Positions 16,152-23,487 of a stretch of 64,000 nt of DNA are shown here, in pieces. The position numbers were made by a program, and so were the translations under genes. This DNA comes from Halohasta litorea (lineage in GTDB: Archaea > Halobacteriota > Halobacteria > Halobacteriales > Haloferacaceae). Below the pieces are notes generated by a model. That model was not told where the DNA came from. It did no database searches and saw only the letters and a program-made list of their open reading frames with translations. How positions within the stretch are numbered: position 1 is the first letter of the stretch; every line of letters starts with the position of its first letter. The stretch spans positions 558,001 through 622,000 of the forward strand of contig NZ_JANHDJ010000002.1 of the NCBI RefSeq assembly GCF_024494645.1, written 5' to 3'.

Positions 16152-17108
16152 CTACCGGACCGGTAGCCGGTCGACTAACTCCGCCCCGCGAGTGAACATG
16201 CCGCCGCGACCCTTGCCGTCGGTGATATTTCGGAACACGGCCTCGGGGTCTTTGTTCCAGACCCACTGCCAGCGCGTTCGGGCCAGGAGTGCGAGCTTCC
16301 GGGCGGTGGTGAGCTGCGGCGTTTCCGAGAGCACATCGTACTCCCGGTTGCGGATGAGTCGGTGGTGGTCGGCGTACAGAACGGCTGCAAGCAGGACCGC
16401 GAGCTGGCAGTCTTCGGGAAGGTATTTGATACCAGCGACGCCCTCGGCGTATAGCTGTTCGGCGCGGTTGAGTTCGTCCTGCATCACTGCGGCGACCTTG
16501 GTGTCCATCTCGAAGGCTTTGAGCTGCTCGTTGGTGACGCCGTGACGGTCGAGCGTCGATTGCGGGAGGTAGATCCGGTCGCGCTCAACGATGTCTTCGC
16601 GCACGTCTCGGAGGAAGTTCGTCAGCTGGAAGGCCTCACCGAGCGCGGTCGCATGGGGCAGCGCCCGCTCTGGGTTGTCGGGTTCCATGACCGCAGTCAT
16701 CATTCGCCCGACGGCAGAGGCCGAGCCGTCCATGTAGGCTTCGAGTTCGTCGTAGGTTTCGTAGCGGTCGGTTTCGATATCCGAGGCCATCGCGTCGACG
16801 AACGTGTTGACGTCCTCGGGATCGATCTCGTATTCTTCACGGAGTTCCGCGAACGCCGACAGGACCGGATCGTCGGTGTCGATCTCGCCGAGTGCGGCGG
16901 CCCGAATCCGTTCGAGTTCTTCCCGCTGTTGTGCTGGCGGGACGTCGCCTGCGTCGTCGACCACTTCGTCGGCGACACGAAAGAAGGCATACAGCACGTA
17001 GGTCGCCTCTCTGATCCGCTGTGGCAACAGTCGCGTGGCGACGTGGAACGTTTTCCCGGTCCGCTGTTGGATCGCTTTGCTCCGGGCGATCTGTGTGTCT
17101 TCTACCAT
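16152..17108 (-). CDS. crtB: Phytoene synthase
   Basis: 318 residues. Condenses two geranylgeranyl diphosphates to phytoene, the first step of carotenoid (bacterioruberin) synthesis. Both Asp-rich Mg-diphosphate motifs are present: FRVADEVVDDAGD (about residue 55) and FLRDVREDIVERDRIYLP (about 165-180). ATG 17108 (MVEDTQIARSKAIQQ) gives the usual length; the frame also extends 25 codons upstream to a TTG but this region instead carries the promoter motif shared with crtD. Last gene of the minus-strand carotenoid cluster, separated from the zinc-finger gene by 136 bp and so probably with its own promoter. Confidence 0.95.
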   Translation of the reverse strand: MVEDTQIARSKAIQQRTGKTFHVATRLLPQRIREATYVLYAFFRVADEVVDDAGDVPPAQQREELERIRAAALGEIDTDDPVLSAFAELREEYEIDPEDVNTFVDAMASDIETDRYETYDELEAYMDGSASAVGRMMTAVMEPDNPERALPHATALGEAFQLTNFLRDVREDIVERDRIYLPQSTLDRHGVTNEQLKAFEMDTKVAAVMQDELNRAEQLYAEGVAGIKYLPEDCQLAVLLAAVLYADHHRLIRNREYDVLSETPQLTTARKLALLARTRWQWVWNKDPEAVFRNITDGKGRGGMFTRGAELVDRLPVR

Positions 17109-17160
17109 AGCTCTCCGGGAGCCATCGGTCGTCTCGTCGGCCGGTTCCGGCGGCACAGCA

Positions 17161-17179
17161 TATACGTCTACATACGGAC
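17161..17179 (-). promoter_or_regulatory. Carotenoid-cluster motif upstream of crtB
   Basis: On the minus strand CGTATGT-A-GACGTATA. The same two words occur before crtD as CGTATGT and GACGTATA but 11 bp apart instead of 1, a difference of about one helical turn. Candidate binding site for a common regulator. Confidence 0.35.
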
Positions 17180-17244
17180 GCAATCAACATAACAGTTCGT
17201 ACACAGACTGATTGTAACTGATATTCGACCGGATTCGCAGACTC

Positions 17245-17373
17245 TCAGTAGAAGGTGTCCGAACAGTCGTACACCACGCCGTGGGTCGGACAGACGTACT
17301 TGCAGTGGCGGTGGGTCATCGAGGACCCACAGAGTGGACAGGGTCGACCCGGGGGTTCGTCGCCGTCATCCAT
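17245..17373 (-). CDS. Zinc-finger micro-protein (HVO_2523-like)
   Basis: 42 residues from ATG 17373 (MDDGDEPPGRPC). It is little more than a zinc knuckle pair: RPCPLCGSSM (C-x2-C) and KYVCPTHGVVYDC (C-x2-H...C). Very small two-CPxCG proteins are abundant in haloarchaea, and one of this kind (HVO_2523) sits by the phytoene synthase gene of Haloferax volcanii; the position here is the same. A start at the upstream ATG 17400 (MSVHSIYTR) is also possible. The palindrome ATACGCGTAT covers the chosen start codon. Function unknown; a regulatory or protein-binding role in carotenoid synthesis is only suggested by conserved location. Confidence 0.75.
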   Translation of the reverse strand: MDDGDEPPGRPCPLCGSSMTHRHCKYVCPTHGVVYDCSDTFY

Positions 17374-17381
17374 ACGCGTAT
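17372..17381 (-). promoter_or_regulatory. Palindrome ATACGCGTAT at the zinc-finger gene start
   Basis: Perfect 10-bp palindrome overlapping the ATG of the zinc-finger gene. It resembles the TATACGTATG word in the crtD promoter, so it may belong to the same regulatory set. Confidence 0.3.
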
Positions 17382-17442
17382 AGATCGAGTGAACACTCAT
17401 TACTGTTACCGTTTTGCCGGTCGTCACTCCGGTAGGCACCGA

Positions 17443-18387
17443 CTACCGGTCGACGACGCAGGGAACGTAGATTCCAGTTGAGGGACGGAGCAGGCCAGCG
17501 TCGAACCGCTTGGCCCGGAGGATCGCCACGCCGAACAGTAGTGCGACACCGACAGCCAACCAGTTGCCGAACCACGCGTTGATCACGCCCCAAAGAATGA
17601 CGAAGCTCACCAGATCGTCCAACAGGAACTCACACTGGGCCAGTCGGGCGTCGAGCACGCCGCGGTCGATCGTCCAGTCCAGGACACCGACCGAGACGGC
17701 CGCGCTCAATACCCAGCCCGCGTAGTTCGACAGCGGCACGCCGTAGAAGACGCCACCGTCCAGATACTCCCAGAACCCCAGCGAGACCGCGGCCGGATCG
17801 AGCACGACGTCCATCGCCACGACCGCCGGAACCACGACACCGAGTCGGAACAGCCGCGAGTCGCCGCGGTCCCCGAGCAACAGCAGCGAGAGCACGTAGG
17901 TGTTGAGGACGATCGGGAGGAAGAAGACCGGCAGCGCTGCCGGAATATCACCGATCATCGGCCCGAGACTGATCCCGTACTCGAAGGTACCGTAGGGCCA
18001 GCCGGTCGAGACGCCTACGTACTCGATCAGGTAGGTGTAGCCGACTAACACCCCAACACCACCCAGCGCCCGCCGATCGATCGCCGGAATCACGCCGACG
18101 ATAAGCGGGGCAGCCATCACGATCGTCCCGAACAGGATTAGGGGCACGTTGAACCGCAGCGGCGCGGGAATGAACGACCAACTTTCGGCACTCCCCAGCA
18201 ACATGATCGCGCCGATCAGGGGGAAGAAGACGGCGATCGTAAACCGGTTGCCATCGACGAAAGCATCGAGCCACGCCTCGGTCTCCCGGCGGGTTCGGGG
18301 CAGTCCCGACAGCACGGCCGACAGCCCCTCGGCCTCCTGGATTCGCGGTTCGGCGCGCGACTCGCCCTCGGCGACTGATTCGCTCAC
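17443..18387 (-). CDS. cruF: Bisanhydrobacterioruberin hydratase (CruF family)
   Basis: 314 residues, integral membrane protein with about seven hydrophobic helices. CruF adds water to the C2 isopentenyl ends, converting bisanhydrobacterioruberin to bacterioruberin, the red C50 membrane carotenoid. Typical segments: YTYLIEYVGVSTGWPYGTFEYG and MDVVLDPAAVSLGFWEY, including the conserved acidic residues in the membrane region. Start is GTG at 18387: GGGAGGTG lies 5-8 bp upstream and the GTG overlaps the lyeJ stop as GTGA, so translation is coupled. A longer ATG frame upstream overlaps lyeJ and is rejected. Third gene of crtD-lyeJ-cruF. Confidence 0.92.
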   Translation of the reverse strand: MSESVAEGESRAEPRIQEAEGLSAVLSGLPRTRRETEAWLDAFVDGNRFTIAVFFPLIGAIMLLGSAESWSFIPAPLRFNVPLILFGTIVMAAPLIVGVIPAIDRRALGGVGVLVGYTYLIEYVGVSTGWPYGTFEYGISLGPMIGDIPAALPVFFLPIVLNTYVLSLLLLGDRGDSRLFRLGVVVPAVVAMDVVLDPAAVSLGFWEYLDGGVFYGVPLSNYAGWVLSAAVSVGVLDWTIDRGVLDARLAQCEFLLDDLVSFVILWGVINAWFGNWLAVGVALLFGVAILRAKRFDAGLLRPSTGIYVPCVVDR

Positions 18388-19271
18388 GGCAGCACCTCCC
18401 AAACAGGGACGATCTCCCAGAGCGCACCGAGGGTGATGAGCGTGCCGACCGCAGTGTTGAGCGCCGGGAACCACCAGTAGGCTCTTGCTACTGCGACCGA
18501 CGACCCCGAGACCCACACGACAAAGATGGGGTAGACCGCGAGGAGTGCGCCGAGCCGGAGGTCGACGGCTCCGAAAGCGAGGGCCGCGGCCACCCAGCAG
18601 GAAGCGACGTAGCCGTAGGTCCAACGTTCGCCGAGGGCGGTCGCAGTTGTCCGAATCCCTGCGGCGCGGTCCGGTTCGATGTCAGGAATCGCCGAAAACG
18701 TGTGCATTCCCATCGTCCAGAGCCACGCCCCAGCGACCGCAAGGAGCGGTGGCTGTATGCCAGCGACGACGACGTAGGCGGCGATCCCTGGCAGTATATA
18801 CAGGCCGTTCGAGATCGAGTCCAGGAACGGCGTCGTTTTGAACCGGAGCGGCGGCGCGCTGTACTCGACGGCGAGGAACAGAAAGCCGACGAGCCACGGC
18901 CACGCCGCCGGTGGCGTGAGGCCGAGGAGTCCAACACCGAGGAGACCACAAAGAATCACCGCCGCCGTCACCAGACGGTCGCCCTGCCAGCGGACCTCCT
19001 TGTCGTCTTTTTTCGGGTTCTCGGTGTCGATCTCGGCGTCGAAGATATCGTTAACCCCGTACAGCAGGACGTTCGCCGGGAGCAGGAAGTAGGCGAACAG
19101 CGCGAGGCCGGTCGGCAGGAACAGATCGTCGACCGTGGTTGCCCCAACCGCGACACCGACCACAATCGGCCCGGCGAGATAGAACCAAAAGCGCGGTCGG
19201 GAGAGCATCAGCAGATAGGTGAGTCGGTCGACCAGCCCACCGCTACCGGTGTCGTCGGTCACAGTCGACAT
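18384..19271 (-). CDS. lyeJ: Lycopene elongase/hydratase, UbiA-family prenyltransferase
   Basis: 295 residues, UbiA-type membrane prenyltransferase with about nine helices. It adds C5 units (and water) to the ends of lycopene, making the C50 skeleton of bacterioruberin. First Asp motif NDIFDAEIDTENPKKDD (about residues 70-85) and second Asp motif DIEPDRAAGIRTTATALG (about 195-210) bind Mg-DMAPP. The ATG 19271 overlaps the crtD TGA (TGATG), so the genes are coupled; the GTG three bases upstream is an alternative. Middle gene of the cluster. Confidence 0.93.
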   Translation of the reverse strand: MSTVTDDTGSGGLVDRLTYLLMLSRPRFWFYLAGPIVVGVAVGATTVDDLFLPTGLALFAYFLLPANVLLYGVNDIFDAEIDTENPKKDDKEVRWQGDRLVTAAVILCGLLGVGLLGLTPPAAWPWLVGFLFLAVEYSAPPLRFKTTPFLDSISNGLYILPGIAAYVVVAGIQPPLLAVAGAWLWTMGMHTFSAIPDIEPDRAAGIRTTATALGERWTYGYVASCWVAAALAFGAVDLRLGALLAVYPIFVVWVSGSSVAVARAYWWFPALNTAVGTLITLGALWEIVPVWEVLP

Positions 19272-20812
19272 CACTCCGCGACGGCGTCGGCAGTTAATTG
19301 GCCACTAATCAGACACATCGGCACACCGATTCCAGGTGTGGTGTACGAGCCGGTGAAGTAGAGACCGTCTACCTCGTCGGACTTCCGCGAAGGGCGGAAC
19401 AGCGAGGTCTGGCTGAGGGTGTGGGCCATCCCCAGCGCGGTGCCCTCCATTGAGTTGTAGCGATCGGTGAAGTCGTCCACGCAGAAGGTCTCCTCGACGA
19501 CAATCCGATTGCGGAGGTCGACGCCCGTGTTGTCGGCGATATCGTCGAGCACCAGCTCGCGGTAGGTCTCCCGAAGTTCGGGGCTGTCGTCGAGCCCGGC
19601 CGCGATCGGCACGAGCGCAAAGAGGTTGCTGTGGCCCTCCGGCGCGACCGAGTCGTCGGTCTTCGAGGGCACACAGAGGTAGTAGGCCGGATCGTCGGGC
19701 CAGGCCGGATCGTCGAAGATGGTCTCGAAGTGGTCACTCCAGTCGGTGGGAAGGACGAGGCTGTGGTGGGCCAGTTCGTCGACGTCACCCTCGACGCCGA
19801 GGTAGAGCAGGAACGCCGAGGGGGCGTAGGTTCGGGAGTCCCAATAGTCGGCGCTGTATTGGCGTTTTTCCGGTGGCAGTAGCTCCTGTTCGGTGTGGGC
19901 GTAGTCGGCGTTCGAGACGACCCGATCGGCGAGGTACTCCTCGCCGTGTTCGGTTCGGACCGCGAACGCTCCTTTTCGCCCTGCGATTTCGGTCACCGGC
20001 TGGTCGGTGACGAACTCGACGCCGAGTTCCTCGGCGAGTTCGACGATCCCGTCGACCACCGCCCCCATCCCGCCGTCGGGGTAGTAGACGCCCATGTTGA
20101 AGTCGACGTGGCTCATCAGGTTGTAGAGCGCGGGAGTGTTGGTCGGCGCGCCGCCGAGGAAAACGAGGGTATACTGCATGATCTGCTGGAGTTTCGGATG
20201 CTCGAAGTAGCTCTCGACGTGGCCCTGCATCTTCCCGAGCAGGGAGAGTCCCCAGGAGTACCGCAGCACGTCGAGGTCCATGTAGTCCCGCAGCCGGGGG
20301 CGGTCGGTATAGACGAAGTGTTCCATTCCGACCTCGTAGGTGTACTGGGATTTGTCGAGATAGCGGTCAAGGGCCTCGCCCGCACCGGGTTCGTAGCTCT
20401 CGAACAGCTGCTTGTTGGCCTCGACATCGGGGAGCAAGTCGACCTGATCGCCGTCCTTGAAGAAGATCCGGTAGTGGGGGTCGAGCTGTGAGAGCGAATA
20501 ATAGTCCTCGGGGCGCTTGCCGAAGTGACCGAAGAACCGCTCGAAGACGTCGGGCATCAGGTACCACGAGGGCCCCATATCGAACGTGAAGCCGTCGCGT
20601 TCGAGTCGGCTCGCGCGGCCACCCAACTGCTCGTTTTTCTCGACGACCGTGACGTTCGCCCCTGCGTCGGCGAGATAACAAGCAGTCGACAACCCACCAA
20701 ATCCGCTGCCGATGACGACGATCTCCTCGCCATCGACCGCCGAGAGGTCGCCGTCGTATCGGCCTTCGTTGCCGCCGTGTCTGTTGCTGTCCTCGTTCGA
20801 GACGGTGGCCAT
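19271..20812 (-). CDS. crtD: Carotenoid 3,4-desaturase (CrtI/CrtD type)
   Basis: 513 residues, FAD-dependent phytoene-desaturase family. N-terminal ADP-binding fold IVVIGSGFGGLSTACYLADAG (about residues 31-51) and C-terminal FAD motif GLYFTGSYTTPGIGVPMCLISG. By its place upstream of lyeJ and cruF it is the 3,4-desaturase of bacterioruberin synthesis; a phytoene desaturase role cannot be excluded by sequence alone. The first ~28 residues are an acidic extension. The ATG at 20812 is directly preceded by a TATA box and an inverted repeat (20813-20844), implying a leaderless, regulated mRNA for crtD-lyeJ-cruF. Confidence 0.92.
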   Translation of the reverse strand: MATVSNEDSNRHGGNEGRYDGDLSAVDGEEIVVIGSGFGGLSTACYLADAGANVTVVEKNEQLGGRASRLERDGFTFDMGPSWYLMPDVFERFFGHFGKRPEDYYSLSQLDPHYRIFFKDGDQVDLLPDVEANKQLFESYEPGAGEALDRYLDKSQYTYEVGMEHFVYTDRPRLRDYMDLDVLRYSWGLSLLGKMQGHVESYFEHPKLQQIMQYTLVFLGGAPTNTPALYNLMSHVDFNMGVYYPDGGMGAVVDGIVELAEELGVEFVTDQPVTEIAGRKGAFAVRTEHGEEYLADRVVSNADYAHTEQELLPPEKRQYSADYWDSRTYAPSAFLLYLGVEGDVDELAHHSLVLPTDWSDHFETIFDDPAWPDDPAYYLCVPSKTDDSVAPEGHSNLFALVPIAAGLDDSPELRETYRELVLDDIADNTGVDLRNRIVVEETFCVDDFTDRYNSMEGTALGMAHTLSQTSLFRPSRKSDEVDGLYFTGSYTTPGIGVPMCLISGQLTADAVAE

Positions 20813-20844
20813 TTATACGTCAAATAGGACGGACATACGTATAA
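20813..20844 (-). promoter_or_regulatory. crtD promoter with 8-bp inverted repeat
   Basis: TTATACGT (20813-20820) and ACGTATAA (20837-20844) are perfect inverted arms separated by 16 bp. On the minus strand the upstream arm overlaps the TATA box (TTTTATACGTATG) and the downstream arm abuts the crtD ATG, i.e. the expected start of transcription. A protein bound here would block initiation. Confidence 0.5.
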
Positions 20845-20908
20845 AAGAATGGACTTCGCACCCACCGGCACGCCGCAGCTTTAGGGTCGATCCGGCCGAT
20901 GGGAACCC

Positions 20909-21610
20909 ATGGACGACCAGACAGCAGTCATCACTGGCGGTACCCGTGGCATCGGCCGTGCGGTCGCCGAGCAGTTCGCCAACGCGGGCGCAGAAGTCGT
21001 GCTCTGCGGCCGTGATCTCGCGGGTGTCGACCGGACGGTCAGTCGGCTCACCGACGTAACCGGCTCCGATCGAATGTCGGGGATTCGGGCCGACGTGCGC
21101 GATGCGAGTGACGTCGCCGCGTTGGTCGACCACGCTGTCAATCAGGGCGGCGAGATCGACATCCTCGTCGCCAACGCGGCGGTCAACCACGGCACGCCCG
21201 GCGAGATGCCTCTCCAGGAGGAGTCCGACGGCGTCTATCACGACACGATGGAGACGAACGTTCGCGGCGTGTTCACAACAGTCAAGAAAGCGGTGCCGTA
21301 TCTCGCGCCGGGTGCCCGCGTGCTGATTCCCTCCGGAAGTGTCGCTCGCGAAGCCAAACCCGGAATGGGCGTGTATGCCGTCTCGAAAGCCGCCGTAGAG
21401 GGTCTTGCCCGTGGCTTCGCGGCCGATCTCGACCAGTCCGTCTGCGTCGTCGATCCGGGTCTCGTCGCCACCGATCTCACTGGTATCGAAAACGCCCGCA
21501 ACCCGACCGACATCGCGCCGATGTACCAGTGGATCGCTACCGAGGCCGATCCCGACGAAATCAACGGCGAGATCATCGACTTAAAAATGTGGAAGCGGTC
21601 GACTCGGTAG
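20909..21610 (+). CDS. Short-chain dehydrogenase/reductase
   Basis: 233 residues, classical SDR. Cofactor loop VITGGTRGIGRAVAEQF (TGxxxGxG, residues ~8-24), VANAAVNHG (NAG-type motif), catalytic Ser in LIPSGSVAREA and YAVSKAAVEG (Y-x3-K). NAD(P)H-dependent oxidoreductase of unknown substrate. Note the divergent position relative to crtD: the 96 bp between contain both promoters. No specific link to carotenoids is claimed. Confidence 0.9.
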   Translation: MDDQTAVITGGTRGIGRAVAEQFANAGAEVVLCGRDLAGVDRTVSRLTDVTGSDRMSGIRADVRDASDVAALVDHAVNQGGEIDILVANAAVNHGTPGEMPLQEESDGVYHDTMETNVRGVFTTVKKAVPYLAPGARVLIPSGSVAREAKPGMGVYAVSKAAVEGLARGFAADLDQSVCVVDPGLVATDLTGIENARNPTDIAPMYQWIATEADPDEINGEIIDLKMWKRSTR

Positions 21611-21661
21611 CCCAACTAACACGTAAAAGACAGTCACGAGAGCCGTTGCGTCCATCGATTT

Positions 21662-21857
21662 ATGGACTCGCTCGGCGAACGTTGTGCCAAGTGCCACAGG
21701 CACGTGATCCCCCATGAATGACCCCGACGACTACTACCGAACGCTCGCCGAAGATCGACAGAAGCGCTGGCGGCCACGATCGACCGACGACGCGGTCGAC
21801 CGCGCGGCCGCGGCCATCGGTGAACCGCTGTCGCCGCCCGACGTCGACCACGTCTAA
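21662..21857 (+). pseudogene. Small two-part ORF: 64-aa protein split at a C5 run, or two overlapping micro-ORFs
   Basis: Frame one starts at ATG 21662 and reads MDSLGERCAKCHRHVIPHE then stops at 21719-21721; it holds a C-x2-C-H pattern like half a zinc finger. Frame two starts at ATG 21714 (MNDPDDYYRTLAED) and runs 47 codons to TAA 21855-21857. The shift falls at a run of five C (21709-21713): with four C the two parts join into one continuous 64-residue protein. This is either a frameshift (real or a sequencing error) or two overlapping coupled genes. The acidic second part looks like true haloarchaeal protein. Confidence 0.5.
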
Positions 21858-21870
21858 CCCTTTTATAACC

Positions 21871-22710
21871 TCAGATAACGCGTTCGACCCGCTCGGTGAG
21901 GTCGACCTCCAACTCACGCGCCACGTCTGGCGTGAAGTTCCAGACGGAATCCAGGAAGTTCTCGTTGTAGCTCGCCGGGCCGTTCCGATCGAGCTCGGCG
22001 GCGCGTTCGCCGACCAGTCCGAACGCGAGGGTTGCGTGGAGCGCGGCGGTCAGTGGGTCATCGACGCTCCCGCAGAAGGTCGCCACGGTGCTGCCGAGCA
22101 TACAGCCAGTCCCGACGACCTGGCCCATCATCTCGTGGCCCGACTCGACCCGATAGACCGCCTCCGGACTCGCAACGATATCGGTGACGCCGGAGGCGAC
22201 GACCACGGTGTCGGTGGACTCGGCGAGGGCGTGGGCCGTCTTCTCGATCTCCTCGTAGTCGCCGACCGATTCGACGCCCTTGACCTCGGCCTCCGCACCC
22301 GCCAGCGCGGTGATCTCGCCGTAGTTGCCTTTGATCGCCGCGAGGTCGACTTCATCGACCAACTGTTCGACGAGTTCGTTCCGGCTCGGCGTCGAGCCCA
22401 TTCCCACAGGGTCAAGGACGACCGGAACGCCGCGCTCGGTGGCTGCAATGCCGGTTTCGACGAGCGCCTCGTTGATCGAGGCGTTCAGCTGGCCGGTGTT
22501 GAGCAGGACTGCCCCGGCGCCCTGGGCCATCTCGGGGCCGTCGTCGGGCCCGTCGGCCATTACCGGCAGCGCGCCCCAGTGGAGCGTGATCTGTGCGAGG
22601 TCGTTGATCGTCACCCGGTTGGTGAGATGCTGGACCAGCGGTTCGGTCTCGTCGATCGCCGAAAACGAGTCGGCCAGCGCGGCCGCCGAGCAATCGGGGC
22701 CATTAGTCAT
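21871..22710 (-). CDS. thiM: Hydroxyethylthiazole kinase
   Basis: 279 residues. Phosphorylates 4-methyl-5-(2-hydroxyethyl)thiazole in thiamine salvage. ThiM-type ribokinase-like fold: VQHLTNRVTINDLAQITLHWGALPVMAD near the N-terminus, VLDPVGMGSTPSRNE, IKGNYGEITAL, and TGCMLGSTVATFCG (catalytic GTGC-like loop). The ATG 22710 lies inside the thiE 3' end (8-nt overlap with its TAA), so thiE-thiM are coupled and together make thiamine phosphate from salvaged thiazole. Confidence 0.93.
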   Translation of the reverse strand: MTNGPDCSAAALADSFSAIDETEPLVQHLTNRVTINDLAQITLHWGALPVMADGPDDGPEMAQGAGAVLLNTGQLNASINEALVETGIAATERGVPVVLDPVGMGSTPSRNELVEQLVDEVDLAAIKGNYGEITALAGAEAEVKGVESVGDYEEIEKTAHALAESTDTVVVASGVTDIVASPEAVYRVESGHEMMGQVVGTGCMLGSTVATFCGSVDDPLTAALHATLAFGLVGERAAELDRNGPASYNENFLDSVWNFTPDVARELEVDLTERVERVI

Positions 22711-23383
22711 CGTCGGCCTCTACGGTTTCGGCTTCGGCTTCGACCGACGCTCCGTCGACGGCCTCGCTGAGTTCGCGGGCAGCCGCTGTGGGATCGTCAG
22801 CGCCGGTGATCGCGCTGATAACCGCGACCGCGTCCGCACCGGCATCGATCGCCGCCGCGGCGTTGTCGGGGGTGATGCCGCCGATGGCGACGACCGGAAT
22901 CTTGACTGCCGCGGCGATATCCGTGAGCCGATCGAGGCCGAGGCCCTCGTCGGCGGTCTCGGCGTCGGGCTTCGAGTCGGTGCCGTAGACCGCGCCGACG
23001 CCGAGGTAGTCCGCGCCGGTGATCGCCGCGAGTCGGGCCTCCGAGACCGTCGAGACCGACGCGCCGATAATCGCCTCCGGGCCGAGGATCTCCCGTGCCG
23101 CCGAAACGGGGAGATCGGACTGGCCGAGGTGAACGCCGTCGGCCCCGATCGCGTGGGCGAGGTCGACCCGGTCGTTGACGATCAGATCGATACCCGCTTC
23201 GGTCGTCAACTCGCGGAGTTCCCGGCCCAGCTCGTAGCGCGTCCCGATGTCGAGGCCCTTCTCCCGGAGTTGGACCGCGTCGACGCCGCCCTCGATGGCC
23301 GCTTCGACGATGTCGGTGGTCGATCGCCCTGCCGAGAGCGACGCCTGTGTCACGAGATAGGTTTGCCACTGGTCCGGATTCAT
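22703..23383 (-). CDS. thiE: Thiamine-phosphate synthase
   Basis: 226 residues from ATG 23383 (MNPDQWQTYLVTQ). TIM-barrel enzyme joining HMP-diphosphate with thiazole phosphate. Motifs: VDAVQLREKG, LIVNDRVDLAHAIGADGVHLGQSDLP (diphosphate/HMP site), IIGASVSTVSEA, DYLGVGAVYGTDSKPDA and VVAIGGITPDNAAAAIDAGADAVAVISAI. The C-terminal ~15 residues are an acidic tail. First gene of thiE-thiM; divergent from the MATE exporter. Confidence 0.94.
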   Translation of the reverse strand: MNPDQWQTYLVTQASLSAGRSTTDIVEAAIEGGVDAVQLREKGLDIGTRYELGRELRELTTEAGIDLIVNDRVDLAHAIGADGVHLGQSDLPVSAAREILGPEAIIGASVSTVSEARLAAITGADYLGVGAVYGTDSKPDAETADEGLGLDRLTDIAAAVKIPVVAIGGITPDNAAAAIDAGADAVAVISAITGADDPTAAARELSEAVDGASVEAEAETVEADDD

Positions 23384-23487
23384 GACCGAGAGTCTGGCAT
23401 CCACCCTCAAGCGGGTTACGGTATCGCGTGGCAGCCAGCCCGGCGGCGAACCAACAGACGAAAGCGGCGGGAGTCGAACGGAGGCAT

